Of a stretch of 64,000 nucleotides of DNA, positions 37,126-46,872 are shown piece after piece. How positions within the stretch are numbered: the stretch's first letter is position 1; each line of letters starts with the position of its first letter. A model generated the notes under the pieces. That model saw nothing but the letters and a program-made list of their open reading frames with translations. It had not been told where the DNA came from and did no database searches. The DNA comes from Pseudomonas paralactis (GTDB lineage: Bacteria > Pseudomonadota > Gammaproteobacteria > Pseudomonadales > Pseudomonadaceae), in assembly GCF_001439735.1 (NCBI RefSeq), contig NZ_JYLN01000001.1, forward strand, positions 1-64,000. Reading direction: 5' to 3'. The position numbers and the translations under genes are program-made.

Positions 37126-37875
37126 ATGTTTTATCGTCAATCATTGTCCTTCTACGTCGGCCTGTTGGGCCTGCTGATGGTCAACCAGGCCGCAGCCGGT
37201 ATTTCGTTGAGCAGCACGCGCCTGGTGTTCGATGGCAAGCATAAGGAAGCCGGTATCACGGTGCGTAACAGCGGTGAAGATGTGCTGATCCAGTCCTGGG
37301 TCGACACAAACAGCAGCGATGCCACCTCTGTCCCTTTTGCCGTCACCCCACCCTTGGTGCGGGTCAGCAACGATGAGCAGCAACTGTTGCGGGTGATCTA
37401 CGAGGGCACGGGCATGCCGACCGACCGCGAGTCGGTGGTGTGGCTCAACGTGCAGGAAATCCCCAAGGCGTCGAAAACCCAGAACACCTTGCAACTCGCC
37501 GTACGCCAGCGCATCAAGGTGTTCTTCCGCCCTGCCGGGCTCAAAGCCGAAGCCTACCTGGCGCCAGCCGCATTGAAATGGCGCCTGGCCGAGCGTGCCG
37601 GCAAAAGCCTGCTGGTGGTGAACAACCCTGGCCTGTATCACGTGTCCATTGCCGAAATCACGTTGAAATCGGGTGCACTCAGCGAGCAGCCATTTGACTC
37701 TTTGATGATTGCGCCCGGCGAACACAAAGAGTTCACCCTGAAACACTTCACGCCCGGGCAGTCACCCAACTTGTTGTTTCGCAGCATTAACGACTACGGC
37801 GCACAAGACCGTTATAGCGCGCAACTTTCCCACTCGGCCGCTGTGCAAGCCAGTGCAATAAAAGACGCTTCTTAA
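37126..37875 (+). CDS. Periplasmic fimbrial chaperone
   Basis: A 249-residue PapD-like chaperone. The signal peptide ends MVNQAAAG near residue 25. The N-terminal immunoglobulin-like domain carries SLSSTRLVFDGKHKEAGITVRN, the basic cleft Arg, and the ESVVWLNVQEIPK stretch diagnostic for the family (canonical form ESLFWLNVLEIPP). Residues RIKVFFRPAGL lead into the second domain. It escorts pilin subunits to the usher in the periplasm. It follows the pilin after a 74-bp gap containing the stem-loop. Confidence 0.93.
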   Translation: MFYRQSLSFYVGLLGLLMVNQAAAGISLSSTRLVFDGKHKEAGITVRNSGEDVLIQSWVDTNSSDATSVPFAVTPPLVRVSNDEQQLLRVIYEGTGMPTDRESVVWLNVQEIPKASKTQNTLQLAVRQRIKVFFRPAGLKAEAYLAPAALKWRLAERAGKSLLVVNNPGLYHVSIAEITLKSGALSEQPFDSLMIAPGEHKEFTLKHFTPGQSPNLLFRSINDYGAQDRYSAQLSHSAAVQASAIKDAS

Positions 37876-37960
37876 TACGTCCGTTTATTCAGCGGTCGCA
37901 CTTTCACTGTATTTATCTTCGCTCCGTTAGTTCGTATCGGAGGTGATATAGGGTTCCTGC

Positions 37961-40441
37961 ATGTGTGTATTCAAGTACGATGGATTGGCGCCGCTGTCGG
38001 TTGCCCTGATCTTCAGCAGCGCCTGCCTGGCTGACGGCGACGAACAATTCAATACCTCGTTCCTGCAGGGCACAGCCTCTGCCGTTGATGTGCAAGCACT
38101 GCTCGCCAGTAGCAGTGTGCTGCCCGGCAACTATCGGGTTGATCTTTACAGCAACGACACCCTGGTGGGTCGTCGCGATATCGACTTTCGCCATAACTCC
38201 GCCACCGATAAAACCGAGGCTTGCCTGACCCTTGAGATGGTGCAGCAACTGGGCGTCGATATCGCCAAATTGCAAGCGGCGGAAAAACTTGTCGATGATG
38301 ACCCCAACGCCTGCATCAACCTGCCCGCCTTGATTGACCACTCCAGTGTGCGCTACGACGTGCCTCGCCTGCGCTTGCTGGTGAGCGTACCGCAAAGTGC
38401 CATGGAACGTGGCCGCCGTGGGTATGTAGACCCGGCCTTGTGGGATGATGGTGTGCCCGCCGCGTTCATCAACTACCAGCTGAGCAGCAGCCGCAACAGC
38501 AACCAGGGTGAAACCACGCTCTCCAACAACATTGGCCTGCGCAATGGCATAAACCTGGGCGGCTGGCGGCTGCGCAACGAATCAAACTTCAGCAGCAGCA
38601 CTGGCCGCCCCAATACGTTCAAGAGCAACCGCAGCTACTTGCAACATGACGTCACGGCGTTGAAGGGCCAGTTCAGCGCCGGGGATATTTTCTCTGACGC
38701 CGACCTGTTCGACAGCGTGCGCTATCGCGGTTTGAAGCTGGCCTCGGACGACGGCATGCGCGCCGACAGCGAGCGTGGTTATGCGCCGATCATTCGCGGT
38801 ATCGCCCAGTCCAGCGCGACCGTGGAGATTCGCCAGAATAACTACATCCTCTACACAGCCAACGTCCCGCCGGGTCCATTCGAGATCAGCGACATTTACC
38901 CCAGCGGCTCCAACGGCGACCTGGAAGTGACGATTATCGAAGCTGATGGCCGACGCCGGGTCACGGTGCAGGCGTTTTCCAGCTTGCCAATCATGGTGCG
39001 CCAGGGCCAACTCAAATACAGCGTGTCGGCCGGGCAGTACAACAGCAACAGCGATGACCAGAAGTCACCGCAGTTCGTCAGCAGCACCCTGGCCTACGGC
39101 ATCAGCAGCAACCTGTCCGGGATCATCGGCGCCCAGGCGACGGAAAATTTCCAGGCCATGTCCGTCGGCGCTGGCCGTAATACCTCCATCGGTGCGGTGT
39201 CCCTGGACGTGACCCATTCGGTCAGTCGCACCTTTGGCCAGGCGGTCACGGGCAACAGCGTGCGGGCCTTGTATGCCAAGACGTTTACCGGCACCGACAC
39301 CAGCTTCACCCTCGCCGCTTATCGCTATTCCACCGAGGGTTACCGCACCCTCAGCGATCACGTCGAGGAACTGAGCCATGAAGGCGAGAAGCGCACCGGC
39401 AACTCGAAAACCCGTACCGACCTGACCATCAACCAGAGCCTTGGCCTCAACCAGCAATATGGCAGCATCTACGTGAACGCCAGTGACCAGCGTTATTGGG
39501 GCCGCGGGGGTTCGCAAAGCCTGTCGGCGGGCTACAGCAACTATTGGGGCGAGGTGAGTTACAACCTGGGCGCAACCTACACCAAGGATGTCGGCAACTA
39601 TGGGCCAGCGAACAACGACACGCTGGTCAACCTGTCGCTGTCCTTCCCTCTGGGCTCAAAACCCCGCGCGCCGCGAGCCTTTGTCTCCGCAAGCACGCAG
39701 AAAGCCAGCGACACCACGCAAGTGGGAATCAACGGCTACCTGTCCGAAGACAGCGACACCTATTACTCGGTGCAAGGCGGTAACAGCAGCACAGGCGGCA
39801 GCACCGGCTCGGCCAACCTCAGCACTCGCACCTCGGTGATGGACATCAGTGCCGGTTACAGCCAGGGCCGTGGGTATAACTCGCAGAACCTCAACCTGGC
39901 CGGTTCCGTGGTAGGCCACGCGGGCGGCATCAACCTTGGGCAAACCGTGGGTGAGACCTTTGCGTTGGCGCAGGTCGAAGGGGTAAAAGGCGCGAAGATC
40001 GGCAGTTACTCCGGCGCCAAGACCGGCAGCAATGGCTTTGCCGTAGTGCCCAACGCGCAACCCTATCGCGTCAACTGGATCAGCCTGGACACCCGTGACC
40101 TGGGCACCGATATCGAGATCGATAACGCCACCCAGCAAGTGGTGCCGCGACGCGGTGCAGTGGTGTTGGCGCGCTATGCCAGCAAGACCGGGCGACGTGT
40201 ACAGTTCGCATTGTTCGATGCCCAGCATCGGCCGATCCCGTTTGGCGCAGCGCTTGAAGACAGTGCTGGCAAGCAAATCGCAATTGCCGACCCCAGCGGC
40301 AAGGCGCTGGCGTTGGTTGAAGCCGACACTGGCACCCTGGTCATCACTTGGCAAGACCAGCGGTGTGAGGTGCCTTACGCATTGCCGCAGCGCAACAAGG
40401 CGTTGAACTATGAGCGGGTGGAGCTGAGCTGTCGTCCCTAG
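37961..40441 (+). CDS. Outer membrane fimbrial usher
   Basis: An 826-residue PapC/FimD-type usher. A signal peptide ends SSACLADG, followed by the mature N-terminal domain with the usual FNTSFLQG and YRVDLYSNDTLVGRRDI. The 24-strand barrel has the plug region (around YAPIIRGIAQSSATVEIRQNNYILYTANVPPGPFEI), and two C-terminal domains end at VELSCRP. A perfect GGAGGTGAT Shine-Dalgarno lies 13 bases before the ATG, unusually far. It is the last gene of the fimbrial operon; no minor pilin or tip adhesin follows before a REPIN and the convergent tamB. Confidence 0.93.
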   Translation: MCVFKYDGLAPLSVALIFSSACLADGDEQFNTSFLQGTASAVDVQALLASSSVLPGNYRVDLYSNDTLVGRRDIDFRHNSATDKTEACLTLEMVQQLGVDIAKLQAAEKLVDDDPNACINLPALIDHSSVRYDVPRLRLLVSVPQSAMERGRRGYVDPALWDDGVPAAFINYQLSSSRNSNQGETTLSNNIGLRNGINLGGWRLRNESNFSSSTGRPNTFKSNRSYLQHDVTALKGQFSAGDIFSDADLFDSVRYRGLKLASDDGMRADSERGYAPIIRGIAQSSATVEIRQNNYILYTANVPPGPFEISDIYPSGSNGDLEVTIIEADGRRRVTVQAFSSLPIMVRQGQLKYSVSAGQYNSNSDDQKSPQFVSSTLAYGISSNLSGIIGAQATENFQAMSVGAGRNTSIGAVSLDVTHSVSRTFGQAVTGNSVRALYAKTFTGTDTSFTLAAYRYSTEGYRTLSDHVEELSHEGEKRTGNSKTRTDLTINQSLGLNQQYGSIYVNASDQRYWGRGGSQSLSAGYSNYWGEVSYNLGATYTKDVGNYGPANNDTLVNLSLSFPLGSKPRAPRAFVSASTQKASDTTQVGINGYLSEDSDTYYSVQGGNSSTGGSTGSANLSTRTSVMDISAGYSQGRGYNSQNLNLAGSVVGHAGGINLGQTVGETFALAQVEGVKGAKIGSYSGAKTGSNGFAVVPNAQPYRVNWISLDTRDLGTDIEIDNATQQVVPRRGAVVLARYASKTGRRVQFALFDAQHRPIPFGAALEDSAGKQIAIADPSGKALALVEADTGTLVITWQDQRCEVPYALPQRNKALNYERVELSCRP

Positions 40442-40456
40442 TTCGCCGGTCTGTTT

Positions 40457-40556
40457 TGTAGGAGCGAGCTTGCTCGCGAAAAACTCAAGGGCGCCGCGTT
40501 CATTCAGAAAGCACGCGTTATCGTTGACGTCTTTCGCGAGCAAGCTCGCTCCTACA
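40457..40556. repeat. REPIN (GTAGGAGCGAGCTTGCTCGC type)
   Basis: Two inverted REP units, beginning TGTAGGAGCGAGC at 40457 and ending GCTCGCTCCTACA at 40556, enclose a spacer with GCGTTATCGTTGACG. It separates the convergent usher and tamB genes and could fold into a long hairpin that stops both transcripts. Confidence 0.9.
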
Positions 40557-40576
40557 GAAAGTGTTCCGTATACCCC

Positions 40577-43500
40577 TCAGAAATCGCGCTTGTAGAAGAT
40601 ATCCAGAGAGCTGGCCACACCCGTGGCCACTTCCAGGTACACCTTCTTGCTCAGCAGGTAGCGCAAGGCAATGGTGTTAGCCGGCTCGAACACCCCTACC
40701 CCATAACGCAGACTGAGTTTCTCGTTGATCTTGCCGCTGGCCACCACTGCGGTGCTGTTACCCGTACCCTGGGTGTCCAGATCAAAATCCTGAATCCCCA
40801 GCTTATTGGCAATATCCGAAGTCACGCCAGCGCTGCCCATCAGGCCCAGGCCCAGGGCGGCTTCGGCGAGCATGTTGTTGTCTTCGCCGGTGTTGGTACG
40901 CGAACGGCCCAGCACCAGGTAAGACAGCGCATCTTCCTGGGCCATGGCCGGCTCGGAGAAGATTTGTGTAGTGGGCTGTTCGGCGCTGCCACTCAGGCGG
41001 ATACCTGCGGTGACCGTGCGGCTGGATTCGGTGACGATGCGCACCGCTTCGATATCCAGGAACGGCTGGTCCAAGGGCCCCGCGAACAACAGCCGCGCGC
41101 GGCGTACGTTGAGGCGCTGGCCGTAGGCGCGGTAGCGGCCGTCGTTGAGCCACAGCTCGCCACGGGTGTCCATGTTGTCGCCGATATGCACATGGCCCTG
41201 AACCTTGGCGGTGAGGCCGAAGCCGGCGAAGTTGAGCTGGTCTTCACCCACTTCCACGTCGATGTCCATCGCCATGGCCATCGGCGGTTTGCCCTCTTCG
41301 GTCTGGCTGCCGATGATCACCGTGTCGTCGGAAACCTTGACGGTCGACGGCGGCAACTCACGCACGGTGATGTCGCCACGGGGGATATGGACCTTGCCGG
41401 CGATCGCCAGCTTGTCGTCCTTGAGGCTGATTTTAAGGTCGGGCGCCACCTCCAGCTTGGCGTAGGGTTCCACCGTCACCGGCAGTTGCGAGCCTTTGAG
41501 GCTGAGGTCGACCACCAGGGCACGCCCCCAGTCGATCTGCCCCGTGAGGCTGCCCTGCCCCGCCTTGCCGCTGTGCCAGCCACCGTTGAGTTGCACGCTT
41601 TCACCGGCGATTTGCGCCCGCAGGTTCAAGCCCTCAAGGCTGATGGGCAACTCCGGCCCGGAGACTTCACCGTCCACCAGGTTCAGGTTGCCGTTGACCT
41701 GCGGCGCGAGCAACCCGCCGGAGATGCGGCCGCTGCCGTTGAGCTTGCCGGTGAGTTTTTCAACCATTGGCACAAAGGGCCGCGCCACGGCGAGGTCAAG
41801 GCCAGTAAGGCTGAAGTTGCCGGTGATTGGCTTGTTGTTTGGCAGCGGGTTGATCTGCGCCTGCAACAGCAACTCGCCGAGCTTGCCGCCATGAAAGTTG
41901 AGCTGAGTGTCGATGCGCTTGGGGTTGAGGGTGGTTTCCAGCTTCAGGGTGTTGTAGGGGAAATCCAGCCATTGGCCCTTGTCGCGCACGCGCAACGTGC
42001 CACCGCTGGCATCTACCGCTACCACACCCTTGGGGCCGCTTTCGGGCAGGTCAAGCTGCACGTCAGCATTGAGCTTGCCCTGCCAGGCGAAGTCTTTGGG
42101 CAAAAATGCCGCAAGGCTGTCGATGGGAAATTGCTTGAGGTGGTAACGCAGCTTCGGTTCGGGCATCAGGCGCTGGTCTTCGCCACACAGGCTGGCAGGG
42201 CCGGAAACCCAGCAGTGCGCACCGAAGGTCAGCTTGCCATCGGCCAGCCGCTCGATTTTTGCCGGGGCTTGCAGCCGCCAGTCCTGGCCGCCTGCTTGCA
42301 CGTTGCCGCTGGCCAGGCGTCCGCGCCAGTTGTCTTTGTCGAGGTTGCCAGCCAATGCCAGGGCCAGCTTGACCAAGGGGCCGGCCAGGTCCAACTGGAC
42401 CTTTTGGTTCTTGATATCGCCCTGGGCGCTGGCGGTCAGGTTGCCGACCTGGGTTTCGCCGGCGTAGATGCCGCTGGCCTTGAGGTCGAGCCTGGCGCGT
42501 TGGGCGGTATCGAGGCTGGCGTCGAGGTTGAGCGATTGCAGGCGGTTGTCGGCAAATGCCAGTTGTTGGCCCTTGAGGTCGAGCTTGCCTTGCGGCGCTT
42601 TCAAGGTACCGGCTACATCGACACGCCCATTGATTTGCCCGCGCAGTTGCGGCCAGAGCTGGGCCAGGCGCGTCAGCTTGATGTCGATCTGCCCGGCCAG
42701 GCGTTGTTGCAGGCTGCCGCTGCCGTTGATGCGGTTGTCACCCAGGCGAATATCCAGGTTGGCGAGGGTCCATTGTTCGCCTGCACCTTCGGCCTTGGCC
42801 GCCAACACAGCGGTTTGCCCGCGCAGGCGGCCCTTGAGGTCGAGGTCAGCGTTGAGCTTGAGTTGTTCGTTCTTGAACTCGCCTTTGCTGCGAAGCGGTC
42901 CGGCCAGGGTGCCGGGTAACTCGGCCACCCAGTACGCCGGGTTCAGTGCCGACAGGTCCAGGGCGGTATCCCAGGCAATACCATCGGCAAACTGCAGGTT
43001 CAGGTGGCCTTCGGCCTTACCCTGGCCGGCGGTCAGTTTCAACTCGGGCAGGAAAACTTGCTTGAGGTCGCCACTGAAGGGGGTGACCACATTGAACTTA
43101 CCCGCCGGGCCGTCGAGGTCGGCCTTGAGATTGCCCAGGTAATTGCCGTCTTTATAGGAGATTTCACCATTGAAGGTACGCAATGCCACTTGTGGCTCGT
43201 CGATCAGGGGATAGAGGCGATGCCAGGGGAAGTCCAGCCAGTCGATTTTGGCGTCAGCACTGAAGCCTTGTTGCCAATCCAGGTTGGCACTGAGCTTGAG
43301 GCTTTGCTGGTCACCGGCATTCAGGTCCAGCCCGGCGATCTGCGCGCCCTTGGCGTCAACCTTGCCTTGCAGCAGTAAATCCACCGGGCCTTTTTCCGCC
43401 GGTAGCACGGCCTTGCCGAGTAACTGGTAGCCACTTTTCAGGTCGCCCTTGGCACTCAGGTCCAACTGGTTGAGTTGCAAGGTATCGGGCAGGTCGGCGC

Positions 43501-44266
43501 TGGGTTTGAACGCCTCGGAGGTGATGCGCACCTGCGCCGGCAGGTTTTCTACCAGGGGTTGCAGCTCGCCGCTGAGCTTGGCCGGTAGGTAACCGCTGCT
43601 GTCGGCGTCGACTTTGAGGGTTTTGAGCAGGTCGCCGTCGATCTTGAGCGCAACGCTCCAGGGAGCACCGCCAGGGGCGTAGGGCAGGCTCAGGTTGCCG
43701 GTGGCGTTCAGCGGCCAGTCGCCGGTGGGTTGCAGCAGGCCGGCGAGGTCCAGCACCAGGTCGTCGCGCTGTAAATGTACCGAGTCGATCTGCATACCGG
43801 CGCCAGTCCAGTGCGCCGCCAGTTGCAGGCCCTTGAGTTCTTCGCTGCCGTTGAACAGCAGGCGACCGATGCGCACATCGCCCAACTGGATCGCAACCGG
43901 CAGCTTGAGTTCAGGCAGTTGGATCGGCCCGCTGCTGCTTTCGTCGGTACTGGGCGCAAATTCCAGGCTGACCTGTTCTACATCCAATCGGTTGATGCAA
44001 AGGGTCATGCGAAGCAGGCAGCCGGGCGACCAGTCAAACTTTGGCGCATTCAACTCGACGCGGCTGCCATCTTGCTGCCACAGCAGATGGTCGGCGCTCC
44101 ACTGCCCGCCCAGGCGGCCATGAAAATTCTCCACGCTCAAGCCCGGCACCTGGCCCAGCGCCCAGCGGCTGCCCGCCTGAGTGCCGAGCACCGTCCACAG
44201 CGTCAACAGCAACAGCGCGAGGATGGCGACCAGCGCCAGCCCCGCTATTTTCAAACCACGCATCAC
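40577..44266 (-). CDS. tamB: Translocation and assembly module inner-membrane subunit TamB
   Basis: A 1229-residue AsmA-like protein. The N-terminus MMRGLKIAGLALVAILALLLLTLWTVLG is a signal anchor, the middle is a long series of beta-repeat segments typical of the periplasm-spanning groove, and the C-terminal DUF490 region contains GELWLNDGRYRAYGQRLNVRRARLLFAGP and QEDALSYLVLGRS, both family hallmarks, ending in FYKRDF. It works with the Omp85-type TamA in outer-membrane assembly; current family knowledge also links TamB-type proteins to phospholipid transport to the outer membrane. It overlaps tamA by 4 bp. Confidence 0.95.
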   Translation of the reverse strand: MMRGLKIAGLALVAILALLLLTLWTVLGTQAGSRWALGQVPGLSVENFHGRLGGQWSADHLLWQQDGSRVELNAPKFDWSPGCLLRMTLCINRLDVEQVSLEFAPSTDESSSGPIQLPELKLPVAIQLGDVRIGRLLFNGSEELKGLQLAAHWTGAGMQIDSVHLQRDDLVLDLAGLLQPTGDWPLNATGNLSLPYAPGGAPWSVALKIDGDLLKTLKVDADSSGYLPAKLSGELQPLVENLPAQVRITSEAFKPSADLPDTLQLNQLDLSAKGDLKSGYQLLGKAVLPAEKGPVDLLLQGKVDAKGAQIAGLDLNAGDQQSLKLSANLDWQQGFSADAKIDWLDFPWHRLYPLIDEPQVALRTFNGEISYKDGNYLGNLKADLDGPAGKFNVVTPFSGDLKQVFLPELKLTAGQGKAEGHLNLQFADGIAWDTALDLSALNPAYWVAELPGTLAGPLRSKGEFKNEQLKLNADLDLKGRLRGQTAVLAAKAEGAGEQWTLANLDIRLGDNRINGSGSLQQRLAGQIDIKLTRLAQLWPQLRGQINGRVDVAGTLKAPQGKLDLKGQQLAFADNRLQSLNLDASLDTAQRARLDLKASGIYAGETQVGNLTASAQGDIKNQKVQLDLAGPLVKLALALAGNLDKDNWRGRLASGNVQAGGQDWRLQAPAKIERLADGKLTFGAHCWVSGPASLCGEDQRLMPEPKLRYHLKQFPIDSLAAFLPKDFAWQGKLNADVQLDLPESGPKGVVAVDASGGTLRVRDKGQWLDFPYNTLKLETTLNPKRIDTQLNFHGGKLGELLLQAQINPLPNNKPITGNFSLTGLDLAVARPFVPMVEKLTGKLNGSGRISGGLLAPQVNGNLNLVDGEVSGPELPISLEGLNLRAQIAGESVQLNGGWHSGKAGQGSLTGQIDWGRALVVDLSLKGSQLPVTVEPYAKLEVAPDLKISLKDDKLAIAGKVHIPRGDITVRELPPSTVKVSDDTVIIGSQTEEGKPPMAMAMDIDVEVGEDQLNFAGFGLTAKVQGHVHIGDNMDTRGELWLNDGRYRAYGQRLNVRRARLLFAGPLDQPFLDIEAVRIVTESSRTVTAGIRLSGSAEQPTTQIFSEPAMAQEDALSYLVLGRSRTNTGEDNNMLAEAALGLGLMGSAGVTSDIANKLGIQDFDLDTQGTGNSTAVVASGKINEKLSLRYGVGVFEPANTIALRYLLSKKVYLEVATGVASSLDIFYKRDF

Positions 44267-45990
44267 AGCTCAGGTCCCATGGAAAAGTGCAAGCGAACGC
44301 CGCCCGGATCTTCGAGGGCATGGGCCAAGTCAAGGCGGATCGGCCCCACCGGCGATACCCAGCGCACGCCGACGCCCACGCCGGTTTTCAGGCTCGGCAG
44401 GTCGAGGTTGTTGAACGAGTTGCCCTGGTCGATAAAGGTCGCGATACGCCATTTGTCGGTGATGGAGTATTGATACTCGGCACTCAAGGCCACCATGTAG
44501 CGACCACCGATGCGATCGCCGCGATCGTTCTCTGGTGACAGGGTCTGGTACTCGTAACCGCGCACGCTCTGGTCACCACCGGCAAAGAAGCGCAACGACG
44601 GCGGCACGGATTTGTAGCCGTTGGTGGCACTGCCGCCAAATTGTGCGCGCCCCAGAAAGCGGTGGTTGTCCCACAAGGTGGTCAGGCCTTTGACGGTGGC
44701 CGTGCCGTAAAGCAGGTTGGTGTCAGACCCCAGCCCCTCTTTGGCGACCTTGGTGTCGAACATCAGGCGATACCCATGGTGCGGATCGATTCGGTTGTCG
44801 CTGCGCAGGTAGGAATAACTGACCCCCGGCATCAACAGGTTACTCATCCCCGAGTCATTGCCCAGGCGGTATTCTTCACGCTGGTACTTGAGAGAAATCA
44901 CGCGCGTCCAGCCGCTGGGCAACTTGCTGTGCCATTCAGGGCCGACGGTGAGCAGCTTGCTCAAGGTGTCGGTGTTGGCGATCTCTTCATTCTGATAGCC
45001 GCCGGCGAAGCGCAATTTGTCGGTGAGCGGCGGGTCGAGGGGGATGTCGTACCACAGGCCGACGTTCTGCCGCGGTGCCGACAACTCGGCTTCCCAGCCA
45101 TAACTGTGGCCCTGGGGGTTGACCCAGTGCCGCGTCCAGTTGGCTTTGCCCCGTGGGCCGACGTCAGTGGAGTAGCCCAGGCCAAGGCCCATGGTGCGCG
45201 GCTTGCGGGTTTCCAGTTGTACGGCGACCGGGATCACATCATCGGTCGCGGCCGTGGGGCTGGCGTCTACGCGCACGCCTTCGAAGAAGCCGCTGGCTTG
45301 CAGGTTCTGGTTGAGTTCGGCGACCAGTTCGGAGTCATACGGCGTGCCGCTGTCAAAGGGCACCATGCGTTGCAACAGCTCTTCATCAAACGGCGTGTCG
45401 CCGCTGAAGCTGACCTTGCCCATGCTGTAGCGCGGGCCGCTGTCGTAAATAAGCTCGATGTCGGCCACGCCCGCTTGAGGGTCAACCGCGAGCTTCTGGC
45501 TGGTAAAGCGCCCGCTGAAAAACCCGTAGCGCGAGGCCTGGTTCTGGATCAGGCGCTTGGCGTCTTCGTAATGGCCGTGGTTAAGCACCGCGCCGGATTT
45601 GAGGTCGTCGCTGGCGGGCACGCGAAAGGCCTTGAGGCTCGCGGCCTGGCCATCGACCCGAATGGTCACGTCGCGCAAGTGCACTGGTTCGCCGGGATCG
45701 ATGGTGAGGGTCAGACGCGGATTCTTGCCGCCCTTCACCTCGCTGGCGATCTGTGGCTGATAGAAGCCCAAAGCCTGCGCGGCTTTGCGCGCCTGCTCCT
45801 CGGCGCCACGGCTGAACCGCAGCAAGGCTTCTTCGTCACGATCGCCGACCCCGCCGATATAGCCTTCGATATTGGCTTTCAGCGCGTCGTTTGAGGGTTT
45901 GATCCGCACGTCCAGTTCGCTTTGCGCCAATGCGCCGCAGCTTGTGAACAGCAGAATCAAGCCGCTGGTAAATCTTCCTGGAAACTTCAT
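44263..45990 (-). CDS. tamA: Translocation and assembly module outer-membrane subunit TamA
   Basis: A 575-residue Omp85-family protein. The signal peptide ends CGALAQ near residue 23; three POTRA domains follow (about 24-265), then a 16-strand barrel with the Omp85 motif FFAGGDQSVRGYEYQ and a C-terminal strand ending RLHFSMGPEL. It is the first gene of the tamAB operon. It partners TamB to connect inner and outer membranes. A 63-bp gap separates it from the acetyltransferase gene upstream. Confidence 0.95.
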   Translation of the reverse strand: MKFPGRFTSGLILLFTSCGALAQSELDVRIKPSNDALKANIEGYIGGVGDRDEEALLRFSRGAEEQARKAAQALGFYQPQIASEVKGGKNPRLTLTIDPGEPVHLRDVTIRVDGQAASLKAFRVPASDDLKSGAVLNHGHYEDAKRLIQNQASRYGFFSGRFTSQKLAVDPQAGVADIELIYDSGPRYSMGKVSFSGDTPFDEELLQRMVPFDSGTPYDSELVAELNQNLQASGFFEGVRVDASPTAATDDVIPVAVQLETRKPRTMGLGLGYSTDVGPRGKANWTRHWVNPQGHSYGWEAELSAPRQNVGLWYDIPLDPPLTDKLRFAGGYQNEEIANTDTLSKLLTVGPEWHSKLPSGWTRVISLKYQREEYRLGNDSGMSNLLMPGVSYSYLRSDNRIDPHHGYRLMFDTKVAKEGLGSDTNLLYGTATVKGLTTLWDNHRFLGRAQFGGSATNGYKSVPPSLRFFAGGDQSVRGYEYQTLSPENDRGDRIGGRYMVALSAEYQYSITDKWRIATFIDQGNSFNNLDLPSLKTGVGVGVRWVSPVGPIRLDLAHALEDPGGVRLHFSMGPEL

Positions 45991-46053
45991 AGGCGCGGAT
46001 GCTACACGAGCGAGGTAGGGACTTAGAACCGGGAATTGTCTGAATAATTCTGG

Positions 46054-46704
46054 CTAAGCCGTTGCAGGATGTAACGCCTGGGGATTGGGATGGAAAAACA
46101 CATGCTCCAGTACCGGCCCTACAGCGACCTCACCGATCTCTTCATAGCCTTGGCGCTTGTAGAAATCCAGGTAACGGGAGTTGCCGGTGTCGAGCACCAC
46201 GCCTGAGGAATGCGGGTCGTCAGCGCACCAATTGTGGACGGCTTCGAGCAGTTGCTCACCATGATGCTGGCCCTGGAACTGCGGGTGAATGCCCAGCAGC
46301 GGCAACACATGCACGGCCTCGCTGGGCAAGCACGCCAGTACGGCCTGATGATATTCCAGGTAACGTCGCGTGCCGCGCACCCCGGTGCTCAGCCACATGC
46401 GGATCTGCCAGGCCCAGCTCTCGGTGATGCCCAGGCGACGTTGCGGCGGTGCAATCAGGGCGATGCCGATCAGCCGGTCGTTGACGAACAGGCCGATGGC
46501 GGGAAGTTTCTGGAAGAAGTGCTGCTTGACCAATTCGCGCACGGTGGCGCGCACCCGCTGCTCGTAACCCGGCCGCTCGGCTTCAAAGATGTAGGCGAAG
46601 GTCGGTTCGTGGCGATACGCCTGATAAAGCAGGGATCGCGCTTCACGGGAATAACCGCTATTGAGCAGGCGGATTTCGGCAGTGGCCGTCGAAGTGTCTG
46701 GCAT
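46054..46704 (-). CDS. GNAT-family N-acetyltransferase
   Basis: A 216-residue acyltransferase. The acetyl-CoA-binding region is at about residues 130-195: [28 protein letters not shown], then [29 protein letters not shown], which has the R/Q-x-x-G-x-G/A-like loop (QGQHHG) and the classic C-terminal NxxxLxFYxxxGF variant. I start at the ATG at 46702-46704 after an AGGGAG site; a longer frame reads into the xthA promoter. The acceptor substrate is unknown. Confidence 0.88.
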   Translation of the reverse strand: MPDTSTATAEIRLLNSGYSREARSLLYQAYRHEPTFAYIFEAERPGYEQRVRATVRELVKQHFFQKLPAIGLFVNDRLIGIALIAPPQRRLGITESWAWQIRMWLSTGVRGTRRYLEYHQAVLACLPSEAVHVLPLLGIHPQFQGQHHGEQLLEAVHNWCADDPHSSGVVLDTGNSRYLDFYKRQGYEEIGEVAVGPVLEHVFFHPNPQALHPATA

Positions 46705-46872
46705 AACAGTCAATCTCCCTGGGCGCCACTCAAACATGGCGTTCTTATGGGTACGAACCTGCACAGCTCCAGTCGTTCCCCGACATTAGCAGCGCATTGC
46801 CCCTACCGCCACACTGGCCCCCATCCGACTTGTCGGCTAGCATCGCCCTTTTGCCAGACTGGACTGCCGACC

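Noticed and set aside
40964..42919. A 651-codon plus-strand frame opposite tamB
   Set aside because: Shadow frame; tamB on the minus strand has family motifs throughout and couples to tamA.
46210..46872. Long N-terminal extension of xthA
   Set aside because: The extension overlaps the divergent acetyltransferase; the family start [15 protein letters not shown] at 46873 is exact.
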